DNA of 64,000 nucleotides from Microbacterium sp. nov. GSS16. GTDB taxonomy: Bacteria; Actinomycetota; Actinomycetes; Actinomycetales; Microbacteriaceae. The first letter of the stretch is position 1. Each line of letters starts with the position of its first letter. A program made the position numbers and the translations under genes. The DNA is taken from contig NZ_CP116338.1 of NCBI RefSeq assembly GCF_028198145.1, forward strand, positions 930,001 to 994,000. Reading direction: 5' to 3'. Shown here piece after piece: positions 17,581-25,844 of this stretch. Below the pieces are notes generated by a model that was given only the letters and a program-made list of their open reading frames with translations, did no database searches and had not been told where the DNA came from.

Positions 17581-18440
17581 GGCCGCTGCTCGAGTGGGGT
17601 GACGTCTTCTCGTTCCAGGACTACGGCGAGCTGCTCGTCCTGCTGTCGAACTCGCTGATCGCGGGCGCCGTGCTGGGCGTGGTCGGCGGCCTGATCGGCG
17701 TCTTCGTCATGCAGCGCGACCTCGCCTTCGCGGTGCACGGGGTGAGCGAGCTGTCGTTCGCCGGCGCCGCCGCCGCCCTGCTGTTCGGCGGCAGTGTCGT
17801 CATGGGGTCGTTGGGCGGGGCGCTGGTGGCCGCCGTCCTCATCGGCGTGCTCGGCGCGAGAGCTCGTGACCGCAATTCGATCGTGGGCGTGCTGATGCCG
17901 TTCGGGCTGGGCCTGGGCATCCTGTTCCTCTCGCTCGTGGAGGGACGCACCGCGAACCGCTTCGGTCTGCTCACCGGCCAGATCGTGTCGGTCTCGAACC
18001 CCGACCTCGGCTGGCTTATCGGCATCTCGGCGGTCGTTCTGATCGGACTGCTGCTGATGTGGAATCCGCTGCGCTTCGACTCGCTCGACGCCGAATCGGC
18101 CGCCGCTCGCGGCGTGCCCGTGCGCGCGGTCAGTCTCATCTTCATGGTGCTGCTCGGGCTGATCGTCGCGGTCAGCGTGCACATCATCGGCGCCCTGCTC
18201 GTGATGGCGCTGCTGGTCACCCCGGCGGCCGCGGCGATGCGCCTGTCGAGCGGACCCGTCGCGGTGCCGCTGCTCGCGGCGCTGTTCGGCTTCACGGCCG
18301 CAGTGGGGGGCATCCTGCTCGCGCTCGCCGGGACGCTTCCGGTCAGTCCCTACATCACCACGATCTCGTTCCTGATCTATGCCGGATGCTGGACCCTGCA
18401 GCGGGTGCGGTCGAGGGTGCGTCGCGGGGCGCGCGGATGA
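17577..18440 (+). CDS. znuB: Zinc ABC transporter permease
   Basis: About 287 residues, with eight or so hydrophobic helices typical of the ABC-3 metal permease family; the GVSELSFAGAAAALLFGG and VSVHIIGALLVMALLVTPAAAA segments are characteristic. ATG 17577 overlaps the ATPase stop. Completes the zinc importer; zur follows 80 bp downstream under its own apparent promoter. Confidence 0.93.
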   Translation: MRPLLEWGDVFSFQDYGELLVLLSNSLIAGAVLGVVGGLIGVFVMQRDLAFAVHGVSELSFAGAAAALLFGGSVVMGSLGGALVAAVLIGVLGARARDRNSIVGVLMPFGLGLGILFLSLVEGRTANRFGLLTGQIVSVSNPDLGWLIGISAVVLIGLLLMWNPLRFDSLDAESAAARGVPVRAVSLIFMVLLGLIVAVSVHIIGALLVMALLVTPAAAAMRLSSGPVAVPLLAALFGFTAAVGGILLALAGTLPVSPYITTISFLIYAGCWTLQRVRSRVRRGARG

Positions 18441-18508
18441 GCCCGGATGCCGGCAGGCAGACCCCGCCGGGTGCTGTGCGCGCTGACCGTCCGCACAGGC
18501 TCCCGGCC

Positions 18509-18514
18509 TAGACT
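18509..18514 (+). promoter_or_regulatory. -10 hexamer of a leaderless promoter (zur)
   Basis: TAGACT ends 6 nt before the zur ATG at 18521, matching the leaderless spacing seen elsewhere in the window. No Zur box is visible here, so zur may be expressed independently of the uptake operon. Confidence 0.6.
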
Positions 18515-18520
18515 CGAGGC

Positions 18521-18937
18521 ATGGCTCAGCGGAACACCTGGCAGCGCGAACGCGTGCGCGATGCGCTCGCCGACGCGCGCGGCTTCGTGAGCGCGCAGTC
18601 GCTGCACGCCGAGCTGCGCCTGGCGAACACCGGAATCGGTCTCGCCACGGTGTACCGCGCGCTGGCCGGCCTCGCCGCCTCGGGTGAGGCGGACTCGCTG
18701 CAGAGCCCCGAGGGTGAGGCGCTGTACCGGGCCTGCTCGACCGAGGGTCACCACCACCACCTCATCTGCCGATCGTGCGGTCTGACGGTCGAGATCGAGG
18801 CGAAGGATGTCGAGCAGTGGGCTCAGCGCACGGCATCCCTGCACGGGTTCCGCGACGCCGAGCACGTCGTCGACATCTTCGGTCTCTGCGCCGGCTGCGC
18901 CAACAGGCAGAACGCCGCTTCCGAGGCAGCGCAGTGA
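18521..18937 (+). CDS. zur: Fur-family zinc uptake regulator
   Basis: A 138-residue Fur-family repressor. The N-terminal winged helix includes TGIGLATVYRALAGL. The sensory metal site contains GHHHHLICRSCG, and structural zinc is held by two CxxC pairs (CRSC and CAGC). Its position directly behind znuABC and the Zur box at 15756 argue for zinc rather than iron sensing. The stop overlaps the GTG of the permease gene that follows. Confidence 0.92.
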   Translation: MAQRNTWQRERVRDALADARGFVSAQSLHAELRLANTGIGLATVYRALAGLAASGEADSLQSPEGEALYRACSTEGHHHHLICRSCGLTVEIEAKDVEQWAQRTASLHGFRDAEHVVDIFGLCAGCANRQNAASEAAQ

Positions 18938-19968
18938 CATCCACCGCCCCGCCGACGGTGCCGCACGCGCACCGGCAGCAGCCTTCCCGGGTGCCGACGG
19001 GCAGGGCCGTCGCGGTCGGCGCGGGTATCGTCGCCGTGCTGGTGCTCATCGACCTGTTCGCACCCGCGCTCTTCCCCGAGACGCTGCCCGCCCGTGCTCA
19101 GGACGGCCTGACCCTCGCGCTCAGCGTGCTGATCGAGGCGCTGCCCTGGGTGATCCTCGGCGTCGTGCTGTCGATCGTCGTGCAGGTCTGGCTGCCGTCA
19201 GACGCCGTGCAGCGCTGGCTGCCGCGCAACCCGTGGGCGCGGCGGGGCGTACTGTCGCTGCTGGGCATGTTCATCCCGGTCTGCGAGTGCGGCAACGTGC
19301 CCTTCGCCCGAGGGCTGATGATGCGCGGCCTCGCGCCGGCCGAGGCGATGACCTTCCTCATCGCCGCTCCCATCGTGAACCCCATCGTGATCCTCACCAC
19401 CCACGCCGCGTTCGGCTGGGACGGCGGGATCCTCGTCGCGCGTCTGCTCGGCGGCTTCGTCATCGCGAACCTCATCGGATGGATCTTCAGCCTGCGCCGC
19501 GATCAGCAGGCGCTGCTCACCGAGCGATTCGTCGACACCTGCGCGCACGTGGCGCACGAACCGGGCAGTCCCGCACGCCGCAGCCTCGTGCAGTTCCTCA
19601 TCGAGCTGCGTGCCGTGATGCCGGCTCTCGTCATCGGCTCCGCTCTCGCCGGGGCCGTGCAGGTGCTCGTGCCGCGAGACGTGCTGCTGGCGATCGGGTC
19701 GAATCCCGTGCTGTCGATCCTCGCCATGGTCGCGCTCGCGATGACCGTCGCGATCTGCTCGAACGTCGACGCCTTCTTCGCCCTGTCGTTCGCCTCGACC
19801 TTCTCGTCGGGTGCGATCATCGCGTTCCTCATCGTCGGACCGCTGGTCGATGTGAAGATGCTCGCGCTGCTGCGCACCACCTTCACCGCCCGCGTACTGA
19901 CCGCCGTCGTCGGCGTGGTCGTGCTGTCGGCCTGCGTGATCGGGATCGGGGTGAACGTCTTTGGCTGA
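18934..19968 (+). CDS. COG0701-type permease, putative metal transporter
   Basis: About 344 residues with 8-10 hydrophobic segments. It starts at GTG 18934, overlapping the zur stop by 4 bp. The family hallmark is a cysteine motif in a membrane-adjacent loop, here FIPVCECGNVPFARGL, repeated in degenerate form later as AICSNVDAFFALSFA. Members are paired with a TIGR03943/COG3689 protein, as here, and have been proposed as zinc or other metal transporters. Coupling to zur supports a role in zinc homeostasis; direction of transport is unknown. Confidence 0.85.
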   Translation: MTSTAPPTVPHAHRQQPSRVPTGRAVAVGAGIVAVLVLIDLFAPALFPETLPARAQDGLTLALSVLIEALPWVILGVVLSIVVQVWLPSDAVQRWLPRNPWARRGVLSLLGMFIPVCECGNVPFARGLMMRGLAPAEAMTFLIAAPIVNPIVILTTHAAFGWDGGILVARLLGGFVIANLIGWIFSLRRDQQALLTERFVDTCAHVAHEPGSPARRSLVQFLIELRAVMPALVIGSALAGAVQVLVPRDVLLAIGSNPVLSILAMVALAMTVAICSNVDAFFALSFASTFSSGAIIAFLIVGPLVDVKMLALLRTTFTARVLTAVVGVVVLSACVIGIGVNVFG

Positions 19969-20815
19969 GAGCGCGAACGCCCGACGCGACCTCTGGCGCG
20001 CCGTGGCGACCCGCTGGCTCGGGGTGGGCCTCGCCGTAGTCATCTCGGTGGTCACGCTGGTGCTGGCACTGACCGGTCGCCTCACCCTGTACATCAGCCC
20101 CGAAACGGTCTGGTTCGCTGCGGCGGCGGCCGTGGTCACGCTCGTCCTCGCCGTCTGGTCATGCACCCTCCCGCTCGGCGCGGAGGGCGAGCACGACCAC
20201 GCGCACACCGCGCCGGATGACCACGCGCACACCGCGCCGGATGCCGACGCGCACACTGCGCCGGATGCCGACGCGCACACTGCGCCGGATGCCCGGGGGG
20301 ATCGTCGACGCCGGATGCAGACCGTCGCCGCCGTGAGCGGCGGGGTGATCGGCTCTGCTGTCGTGCTCGCAGGGCTCGTGCTGCCGCCGGCATCGCTCTC
20401 GGCGCAGCTCGCGCTGTCGCGTGCCGGGGAGTCGCCCACGCTGTTCGCCGGCGCCGACGACGTCGCGCTCGGCGTCGCCGACACCACGAGCTTCGGGGTC
20501 GGCGACTGGTCGATCGCGTTCGCCAACTCCACCCGGCCCGAGAAGTACGACGGTGCGGCGGTCACCCTCACCGGATTCGTCACCCCCGCCGAGGACGGCG
20601 ACGTGAACCTCACCCGCATGGTGATCTCGCACTGCGTGATCGATGCGCAGCCGGCATCCGTCCCCGTGAGCGGCGGCGGGCTCGACGGCGATTACGAGAC
20701 CGGACAGTGGGTCGAGGTCACCGGCACCGTCCGCGCCGGAGCCGACGGCGAGCTGAGCATCGAGTCGGCGACGGTGAAGCGGATCGACGAGCCGAAGGAC
20801 CCGTATGAGTACTGA
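19961..20815 (+). CDS. TIGR03943/YcgQ-like membrane protein with His-rich repeats
   Basis: A 284-residue protein starting at TTG 19961, overlapping the permease by 8 bp. Two N-terminal membrane helices are followed by a His/Asp-rich cytoplasmic or loop segment of about four 8-residue repeats (DHAHTAPD, ADAHTAPD), another helix (SGGVIGSAVVLAGLVLPP) and a C-terminal soluble domain containing VTLTGFVTPAEDGDVNLTRM and the Cys in ISHCVIDAQP. It is the usual partner of the COG0701 permease. The repeats could bind zinc. It overlaps the next gene by 11 bp. Confidence 0.85.
   Translation: MAESANARRDLWRAVATRWLGVGLAVVISVVTLVLALTGRLTLYISPETVWFAAAAAVVTLVLAVWSCTLPLGAEGEHDHAHTAPDDHAHTAPDADAHTAPDADAHTAPDARGDRRRRMQTVAAVSGGVIGSAVVLAGLVLPPASLSAQLALSRAGESPTLFAGADDVALGVADTTSFGVGDWSIAFANSTRPEKYDGAAVTLTGFVTPAEDGDVNLTRMVISHCVIDAQPASVPVSGGGLDGDYETGQWVEVTGTVRAGADGELSIESATVKRIDEPKDPYEY
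20195..20293 (+). repeat. 24-bp in-frame tandem repeat encoding a His-rich segment
   Basis: About four copies of a 24-bp unit encode eight-residue blocks ending HAHTAPD or DAHTAPD. The first two copies carry DHAHTAPD and the last two ADAHTAPD. Because the unit is a whole number of codons, expansion or contraction keeps the frame. Confidence 0.85.
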
Positions 20816-22709
20816 CGGCCCGAAAGACGGCGGCACCGGCGAGCAGCCGCTCACCCGCGCGCAGCTGCGCGCTCTGCGCGCTGCGGAAACCCGCGACGAA
20901 CACGCGGCGTCGCCCGGGGCATCCGCCGCGGCGCCGGATCCCGCGGTGCTCCCCACGCCGCAGCCCGGCCACGCCCCCGACGCCGCCGCCCCCGACCCCA
21001 ACGCACCCGACGCCTCCCCACCCGCCGCCGCAGCCTCCTCCGCATCCGATCCCGGCGCACCCGCCGCCGACGCCCCACCCGCCGCCGACGCCCCACCCGC
21101 CGCCGCAGCCTCCTCCGCATCCGATGTCCCTCAGGCACCCGGCGCCCCTCCCACCGTTGACGAAACGGGGGCCGACACTCCAGATGTCGGACCGATTGCG
21201 GGGAACCGTCCGACATCTGGCGTGTCGGCCCCCGAAGTGCAACCGCAACGGCACCCGCACCCGCACCCGCACCCGCAACCGCACCCGCAACCGCACCCGG
21301 ACCCGCACCCGGAGCCGCAACCGCACCAGGGCCCCGCACGCCGCGACCGCCGGTTCACACTCACGCTGCTGTCCGTCCTCGGTGTCCTGACGCTGGTTGC
21401 CGGCGTGCTCGCGGTGGTCAGTCTCGTGCAGGGCCCGCGCCTCAGTCAGGTGCAGGTCGACCCGGCGCAGGCGATCGAGGCATCCGGCAGCCGGCTCATC
21501 CTCACCGCCAACCAGGGCCTCGACGAGATCGATCCCGCCCAGGTCACCGTCGAGCCCGTCGTACCGTTCACGGTCGATGCGGGCGGGCGCAGCGTCGGCA
21601 TCCGGTTCACCGTCCCGCTGCACGACGACACGACCTACCGGGTCTCCGTCGCCGGGGTCACCGCCGCCGGCGGGGGCACCGCAGCCGACCTCGAGACGAG
21701 CTTCCGCACGCCTGCCTCGAGCATCATGCTGCTGCAGCGCTCGACCGACGGCGTCGACAAGATCTTCCTCTCCGACCTGAGCGGTGAGAAGGCGGCGCCG
21801 GTCTTCGAGCATCCGCGCATCAGCGATTACCGCGCCACGACCGATGTGCTGGTCGTCGCCGTCGAGGAGGATGACGGGTCGCGGCTGCTCGTGATGAACC
21901 GCGACGGCTCCGACCAGCGCGAGCTCGAGCTGCCGGGCGAGGGGTACGTCTCATCGGTGCAGGTCTCCGACCGCGCCGGCCTGGTCGGCTACAGCTACTC
22001 CGACCGCGATCTCACCGAGACGACCGGTCGCGCCAGTGTGCTCGTGACCCAGTCGCTGAGCGGCGGGGACGAGCCGCGCATCGTGCGGATCGACGACAAG
22101 GAGGCGAACGTCGCCGAATGGCGCTTCGTGCCCGATTCGTCAGCGCTGCTGTTCATCGACTTCGACGGATCGCTGACCGTCGAGGACCCGACGGGTGACG
22201 CAGGCGCGCAGCCCATGGGCACTGCGGCGAGCATTCTCGGCGTGAACCGAGGCACCTACACGGCGCTCATCGAGCGCTCCGACGGCAGCTTCGTCGTGCT
22301 CGACCTCACCGACGGCACCGAGCAGCCGCTGCCCGCCTCCGATCCCTACTACGGCGACGCGGTGGGCATCGAGGCGTTCCCCGGCGGAACCCTGCGTCAC
22401 GTGGTGCAGCGCGACGAGCTCGGCATGCCGACCGGCCAGGCGGTCGTGCGGGTCGATGACCAGGGCGCCGCGACCATGATCGCCGAGGTGAGCGGCGAGG
22501 ACTCGATCCTGCAGACCTGCGTCTCGCCCAGCGGCCAGTACGCCGCCGTCACGATCGCCCCCGACCTCGCCACCAACGAGTACGACGACCTGCTGCTGCC
22601 GCTTCCTGTGACCCTGCACACCAGCCTGATCGATCTCGTCGGCGATCGCGAGCTGCCGACCCTGAGTGGCTTCGACATCTCCTGGTGCCGCACAGCCCCG
22701 CTGCCATGA
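20805..22709 (+). CDS. Membrane-anchored Ig-like/beta-propeller protein with Pro/Ala-rich N-terminus
   Basis: A 634-residue protein. Residues 1-180 are low complexity (Ala/Pro/Asp, including blocks of DAPPAA and a His-Pro run near 147-175) and likely cytoplasmic. One membrane helix follows (LLSVLGVLTLVAGVLAVVSL, about 187-206). The outside part has a Big_5-like Ig domain (about 212-305) and a bladed, propeller-like domain to the C-terminus. The gene overlaps the TIGR03943 gene by 11 bp and the glycosylase gene by 4 bp. Function unknown; a surface or wall role is inferred. A long inverted repeat lies within the N-terminal coding part. Confidence 0.78.
   Translation: MSTDGPKDGGTGEQPLTRAQLRALRAAETRDEHAASPGASAAAPDPAVLPTPQPGHAPDAAAPDPNAPDASPPAAAASSASDPGAPAADAPPAADAPPAAAASSASDVPQAPGAPPTVDETGADTPDVGPIAGNRPTSGVSAPEVQPQRHPHPHPHPQPHPQPHPDPHPEPQPHQGPARRDRRFTLTLLSVLGVLTLVAGVLAVVSLVQGPRLSQVQVDPAQAIEASGSRLILTANQGLDEIDPAQVTVEPVVPFTVDAGGRSVGIRFTVPLHDDTTYRVSVAGVTAAGGGTAADLETSFRTPASSIMLLQRSTDGVDKIFLSDLSGEKAAPVFEHPRISDYRATTDVLVVAVEEDDGSRLLVMNRDGSDQRELELPGEGYVSSVQVSDRAGLVGYSYSDRDLTETTGRASVLVTQSLSGGDEPRIVRIDDKEANVAEWRFVPDSSALLFIDFDGSLTVEDPTGDAGAQPMGTAASILGVNRGTYTALIERSDGSFVVLDLTDGTEQPLPASDPYYGDAVGIEAFPGGTLRHVVQRDELGMPTGQAVVRVDDQGAATMIAEVSGEDSILQTCVSPSGQYAAVTIAPDLATNEYDDLLLPLPVTLHTSLIDLVGDRELPTLSGFDISWCRTAPLP
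21166..21234. repeat. 27-bp near-perfect inverted repeat inside a coding region
   Basis: Arms 21166-21192 and 21208-21234 are complementary at 26 of 27 positions (mismatch T21179/C21221), with a 15-nt loop. The element lies in frame in the low-complexity N-terminal region of the preceding gene, at about codons 121-143, where it encodes TGADTPDVG and PTSGVSAPE on the two arms. Confidence 0.9.
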
Positions 22710-23377
22710 CGATCGACCGTCGAGATCTGCTCGGACTGCCGGTCGAGGTCGCTCCGCGCCTGCTCGGAGCCCAGCTGCGCACGGTCGTCGACGGCGTCGA
22801 GACAGCTCTGCGCATCACCGAGGTCGAGGCGTACCACGGACGCGGCACCGGAGACGTGCCCGACCCCGGCTCGCACGCGCGCATGGGGCCGACCGCACGC
22901 AACGCCACGATGTGGGGCCGGCCGGGGCACCTCTACGTGTACCTGAGCCACGGCATCCACTCGTGCATCAACGTCGTCTGCGGGCCGGAGGGAACGGCGG
23001 GAGGAGTGCTGCTTCGCGCAGGTGAGGTGGTCGACGGAGCGGATGCCGCGGCGCACCGTCGCGGGGTCTCGCCGCCGCTCTCGCGCATCGCGCTGCGCGA
23101 CCTCGCGCGCGGGCCGGGGCGGCTCGGGCAGGCGCTCGGCCTGCGGCACGCGCTGCACGACGGGATCGACTTCGTCACGAGCGAGGAGCAGAACGGAGCG
23201 ATCGCGCAGCTGAGCTGGGGTGAGCCGGTGGCGGATGTCTCGGCCGGGCCACGCGTGGGTGTCGCCGGTCTCGCCGGCACCATGGCGTTCCCCTGGCGGT
23301 TCTGGATCACCGGCGACCCGACCGTGTCGCCGTTCCGCTGGGGGCGCGGCGCTCGGGAAGCCGCCAAGCAGGGCTGA
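22706..23377 (+). CDS. DNA-3-methyladenine glycosylase (AAG/MPG family)
   Basis: About 223 residues of the Aag-type fold. Family motifs are ITEVEAYHGRGTGDVPDP, RNATMWGRPGHLYVYLSHG and GRLGQALGL. The enzyme flips out and excises alkylated bases such as 3-methyladenine in base-excision repair. ATG 22706 is preferred to a GTG at 22685 because it overlaps the previous stop (ATGA). It closes the co-directional gene run that begins with znuA. Confidence 0.92.
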   Translation: MTIDRRDLLGLPVEVAPRLLGAQLRTVVDGVETALRITEVEAYHGRGTGDVPDPGSHARMGPTARNATMWGRPGHLYVYLSHGIHSCINVVCGPEGTAGGVLLRAGEVVDGADAAAHRRGVSPPLSRIALRDLARGPGRLGQALGLRHALHDGIDFVTSEEQNGAIAQLSWGEPVADVSAGPRVGVAGLAGTMAFPWRFWITGDPTVSPFRWGRGAREAAKQG

Positions 23378-23440
23378 ACGCCGGGTCGTCACGCGAGCGC
23401 GGCGGTCACGGCTGACGTCTGCGCAGGATCGCGGGTCTGG

Positions 23441-24442
23441 TCAGGCGACGGTGCACCCGCACGACTCGCGCACCCGCAGCTCGGTGGTGAACTCGTGGTG
23501 GCGGCGCTGGTTTCCTGACTTGAGCAGGATGTTCACCGCCGCATGCGCCATCTCCTCCAGCGGCTGCACCGCGGTCGTGAGGCGCGGCCACACGAAGTCG
23601 GCGGCGACCGTGCCGTCGAACGACACGATGGCGATGTCGTGCGGCACTCGCACGCCGTGCTGGCCGAAGGCGGCGAGCATGCCGATCGCGATCTGGTCGG
23701 ATGCCGCGAGCACCGCCCGTGGCCGGTGAGGAGCCCTGATCAGCTGAATCGCCGCGTCGTAGCCGCCCTGGTGGGTGAACGGCACGTGCACGAGTGGCCC
23801 GAGCGGCAGGCCGGCGGCGCTCAGCGCATCGCGCCAGCCTCGTTCGCGCTCGTCGTATCGCGCAGCGCTTCCCACGAACGCGATGTCGCGGTAGCCGTGT
23901 CCGATGAGGTGCGCGGTCGCGGCGCGCGCGCCGACGGCGAAGTCGACGCCGACGCTGTGCAGGCCGTCCGTCTCGCCGAACTGGCCGATCACCACGGTGG
24001 GGATGCCGAGGGCTTCGACCAGCGACTGCTCGCGCGCGGTCAGCACGTCGGCGATGATCAGGCCACCGATCTGGCGTGAGACGAGATCGCGGATCTGCTC
24101 CGAGGTGGGCACCTGCTCGCGGTCGGAGTTCACGATCAGGAGCGATCGCCCGTTGTCGGCGCTGGCCTGATCGAGGGCATGGCAGAGCTCGGCGAAGAAC
24201 GGGCTGCGATTGTCGTGCACGAGCAGGCCGAACATATCAGCCGAACCCATCGACAGCGCTCGAGCGGCGGCATTGGGCCGATAGCCCAGCACCCGCACCG
24301 CATCGAGCACCCGTTCCCGGGTGAGGGGCGCCACGGCCTTCGGCCCATCGTTGAGCACGTAGCTGACGACGGCCGTGCTGACGCCGGCATAACGGGCGAC
24401 GTCGGCCCGGGTCACAGACCGCGGTCGGCGGTCAGCGTGCAT
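23441..24442 (-). CDS. LacI family transcriptional regulator
   Basis: A 333-residue repressor. The N-terminal helix-turn-helix is TRADVARYAGVSTAVVSYVL with the hinge LGYRPNAAARAL, followed by a periplasmic-binding-protein-like effector domain. It is the downstream gene of a two-gene operon with a Gfo/Idh/MocA dehydrogenase (11-bp overlap), so it probably autoregulates that operon in response to a sugar or polyol. It ends FTTELRVRESCGCTVA, as many actinobacterial LacI regulators do. Confidence 0.92.
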   Translation of the reverse strand: MHADRRPRSVTRADVARYAGVSTAVVSYVLNDGPKAVAPLTRERVLDAVRVLGYRPNAAARALSMGSADMFGLLVHDNRSPFFAELCHALDQASADNGRSLLIVNSDREQVPTSEQIRDLVSRQIGGLIIADVLTAREQSLVEALGIPTVVIGQFGETDGLHSVGVDFAVGARAATAHLIGHGYRDIAFVGSAARYDERERGWRDALSAAGLPLGPLVHVPFTHQGGYDAAIQLIRAPHRPRAVLAASDQIAIGMLAAFGQHGVRVPHDIAIVSFDGTVAADFVWPRLTTAVQPLEEMAHAAVNILLKSGNQRRHHEFTTELRVRESCGCTVA

Positions 24443-25640
24443 TCGGTTGTCCCATATCGGGAATCATAAGCCGCTCGCCGCCCCGACGTGCGGACTCGTG
24501 CGCCATCACGCCCGGAAGCGTGAAGCGCGCCGCCTGCCACGCGTTCACCGGCGGCAGCGTCTGATGGGTCACCGCGCGCACGAAGTCGTCGACGAGGAAG
24601 TGGTGGCTGCCCTCGTGACCGTTGGGCAGCTTCTGCAGCTCAGCGGGGATGCGGGCGCGCTCCTGCTCGTGGATGGCCGCGTACCCCGAGACGAAGGCCT
24701 CGCGCAGCGCCGGCGCGATGCCCGACAGCGCGGGGTCGTCGATGGATGCCGAGGCGTCGGTGTCGATGAGATGCGAGATGTCTTCGATGCCCTGGCGGGT
24801 CTGCCACACCGTCGTGCGGGCCAGCTGCTCGAACGACCCCTCGGTCCCGAACCAGCGGAAGCGCGATTCGCGCAGATGCGTGGGGTAGCCCACGCGGCGG
24901 AACTCGTTGATCCGCATCGAGCCGCCGCCTGCGACCTCGAACAGGGCGGTGGCGTTGGAGAAGTCGTTGTCGAACTGACTGACCTCGCGCTCGAAGACCC
25001 CGTCACCGCGCCGGTCGGTCACCCCGATCGCCGAGACCGCGACGGCGTGGGTGGGCCACGCGCCCAGCACGCCCCCGATCGAATGCGTCGGGTACAGCAG
25101 AGGCGGATAGCTCGCCGTGCTCTTCCAGCCCTCGCCGCCGGAGTACTGGTACGCCTCGTAGAAGCCCAGATCCATGTCGTGGATGTAGTCGCCCTCGCCG
25201 TAGAAGAGCTGCCCGAATTCGCCGGAGGCGAGCTTCTGCCTGGCGTAGACCGTGGCCGGGTTGTAGAAGCTCGTCTCGCCCATCATGTAGGTGAGGCCCG
25301 TCTCGCGGACGGCGTCGATGATCGCGCCGATCTCGTCGACGGTGATAGCCATGGGCACGGCCGAGTAGACGTGCTTGCCGGCGCGCAGCGCCGCGACGAC
25401 GAGCGGTCCGTGCATCCACCGCTGCGTGAAGATCGCGATCGAGTCGATCGCGGGCGACGCGATCATGTCCTCGAAGCTCTCGAAGGTGCCGGCGAGGCCG
25501 GCGGATGCCACCAGCTCGGTCGCACGGGCCGGCACGACGTCTGTGACGTGGACGGCCGAGATCCCGGGATGGTGGTGGAAGAGGGTGGCGAACTGACCTG
25601 CGAACTGGCCCGCGCCGACGAGCCCCATGCTGAACGCCAT
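24432..25640 (-). CDS. Gfo/Idh/MocA family oxidoreductase
   Basis: About 402 residues. The N-terminal Rossmann fold starts MGLVGAGQFAGQFATLF; the dinucleotide-binding part continues to a C-terminal substrate-binding beta-sheet domain. The usual EKP motif is replaced by the stretch HVYSAVPMAITVDE, so the catalytic lysine of typical members is not visible at that place. ATG 25640 is chosen, with a ggaag about 10 nt upstream; a TTG at 25667 would add nine residues. Likely an NAD(P)-dependent sugar or polyol dehydrogenase, regulated by the LacI protein encoded next. Confidence 0.87.
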   Translation of the reverse strand: MAFSMGLVGAGQFAGQFATLFHHHPGISAVHVTDVVPARATELVASAGLAGTFESFEDMIASPAIDSIAIFTQRWMHGPLVVAALRAGKHVYSAVPMAITVDEIGAIIDAVRETGLTYMMGETSFYNPATVYARQKLASGEFGQLFYGEGDYIHDMDLGFYEAYQYSGGEGWKSTASYPPLLYPTHSIGGVLGAWPTHAVAVSAIGVTDRRGDGVFEREVSQFDNDFSNATALFEVAGGGSMRINEFRRVGYPTHLRESRFRWFGTEGSFEQLARTTVWQTRQGIEDISHLIDTDASASIDDPALSGIAPALREAFVSGYAAIHEQERARIPAELQKLPNGHEGSHHFLVDDFVRAVTHQTLPPVNAWQAARFTLPGVMAHESARRGGERLMIPDMGQPNAR

Positions 25641-25685
25641 GTGCCGCAGTCTTCCATCCGTCGTCAACGGGTGTCAACAAAGGGA

Positions 25686-25729
25686 AGGGGCCTCGGAACC
25701 GTGCCCCTCAGAACGGTTCCGAGACCCCT
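25686..25729. repeat. 17-bp near-perfect inverted repeat in a divergent intergenic region
   Basis: Arms 25686-25702 and 25713-25729 pair at 16 of 17 positions (mismatch C25691/A25724) around a 10-nt loop. It lies between the divergent dehydrogenase and rpmB genes, where no terminator is expected, so it may be an operator or a palindromic repeat. The remainder of 25641-25834 shows no other gene or motif I could support. Confidence 0.7.
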
Positions 25730-25834
25730 CGGTTCCCCAGTGATCTACGCGGGTAGAGTAGCACGATATGGGAGTCTGCGCACTACTTCACTTCGGAGAT
25801 CGCGGCGCGGAACGGCTCGGCGCCTCGTCCGTGC

Positions 25835-25840
25835 TAGACT
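25835..25840 (+). promoter_or_regulatory. -10 hexamer of the rpmB operon promoter
   Basis: TAGACT, identical to the -10 hexamers of the hisC-like and zur promoters. Transcription would begin near 25847, giving a leader of about 155 nt. No good -35 was seen. Confidence 0.6.
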
Positions 25841-25844
25841 GACT

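Noticed and set aside
25621-25680. LacI operator in GTTGACACCCGTTGAC upstream of the dehydrogenase gene
   Set aside because: The two GTTGAC copies are direct, not inverted, repeats, and no central-CG palindrome typical of LacI sites is present; kept only as a possible promoter element.
25641-25834. A Zur box upstream of the rpmB operon
   Set aside because: I looked for a palindrome like the one at 15756 and found none; only the unrelated 17-bp dyad is present.
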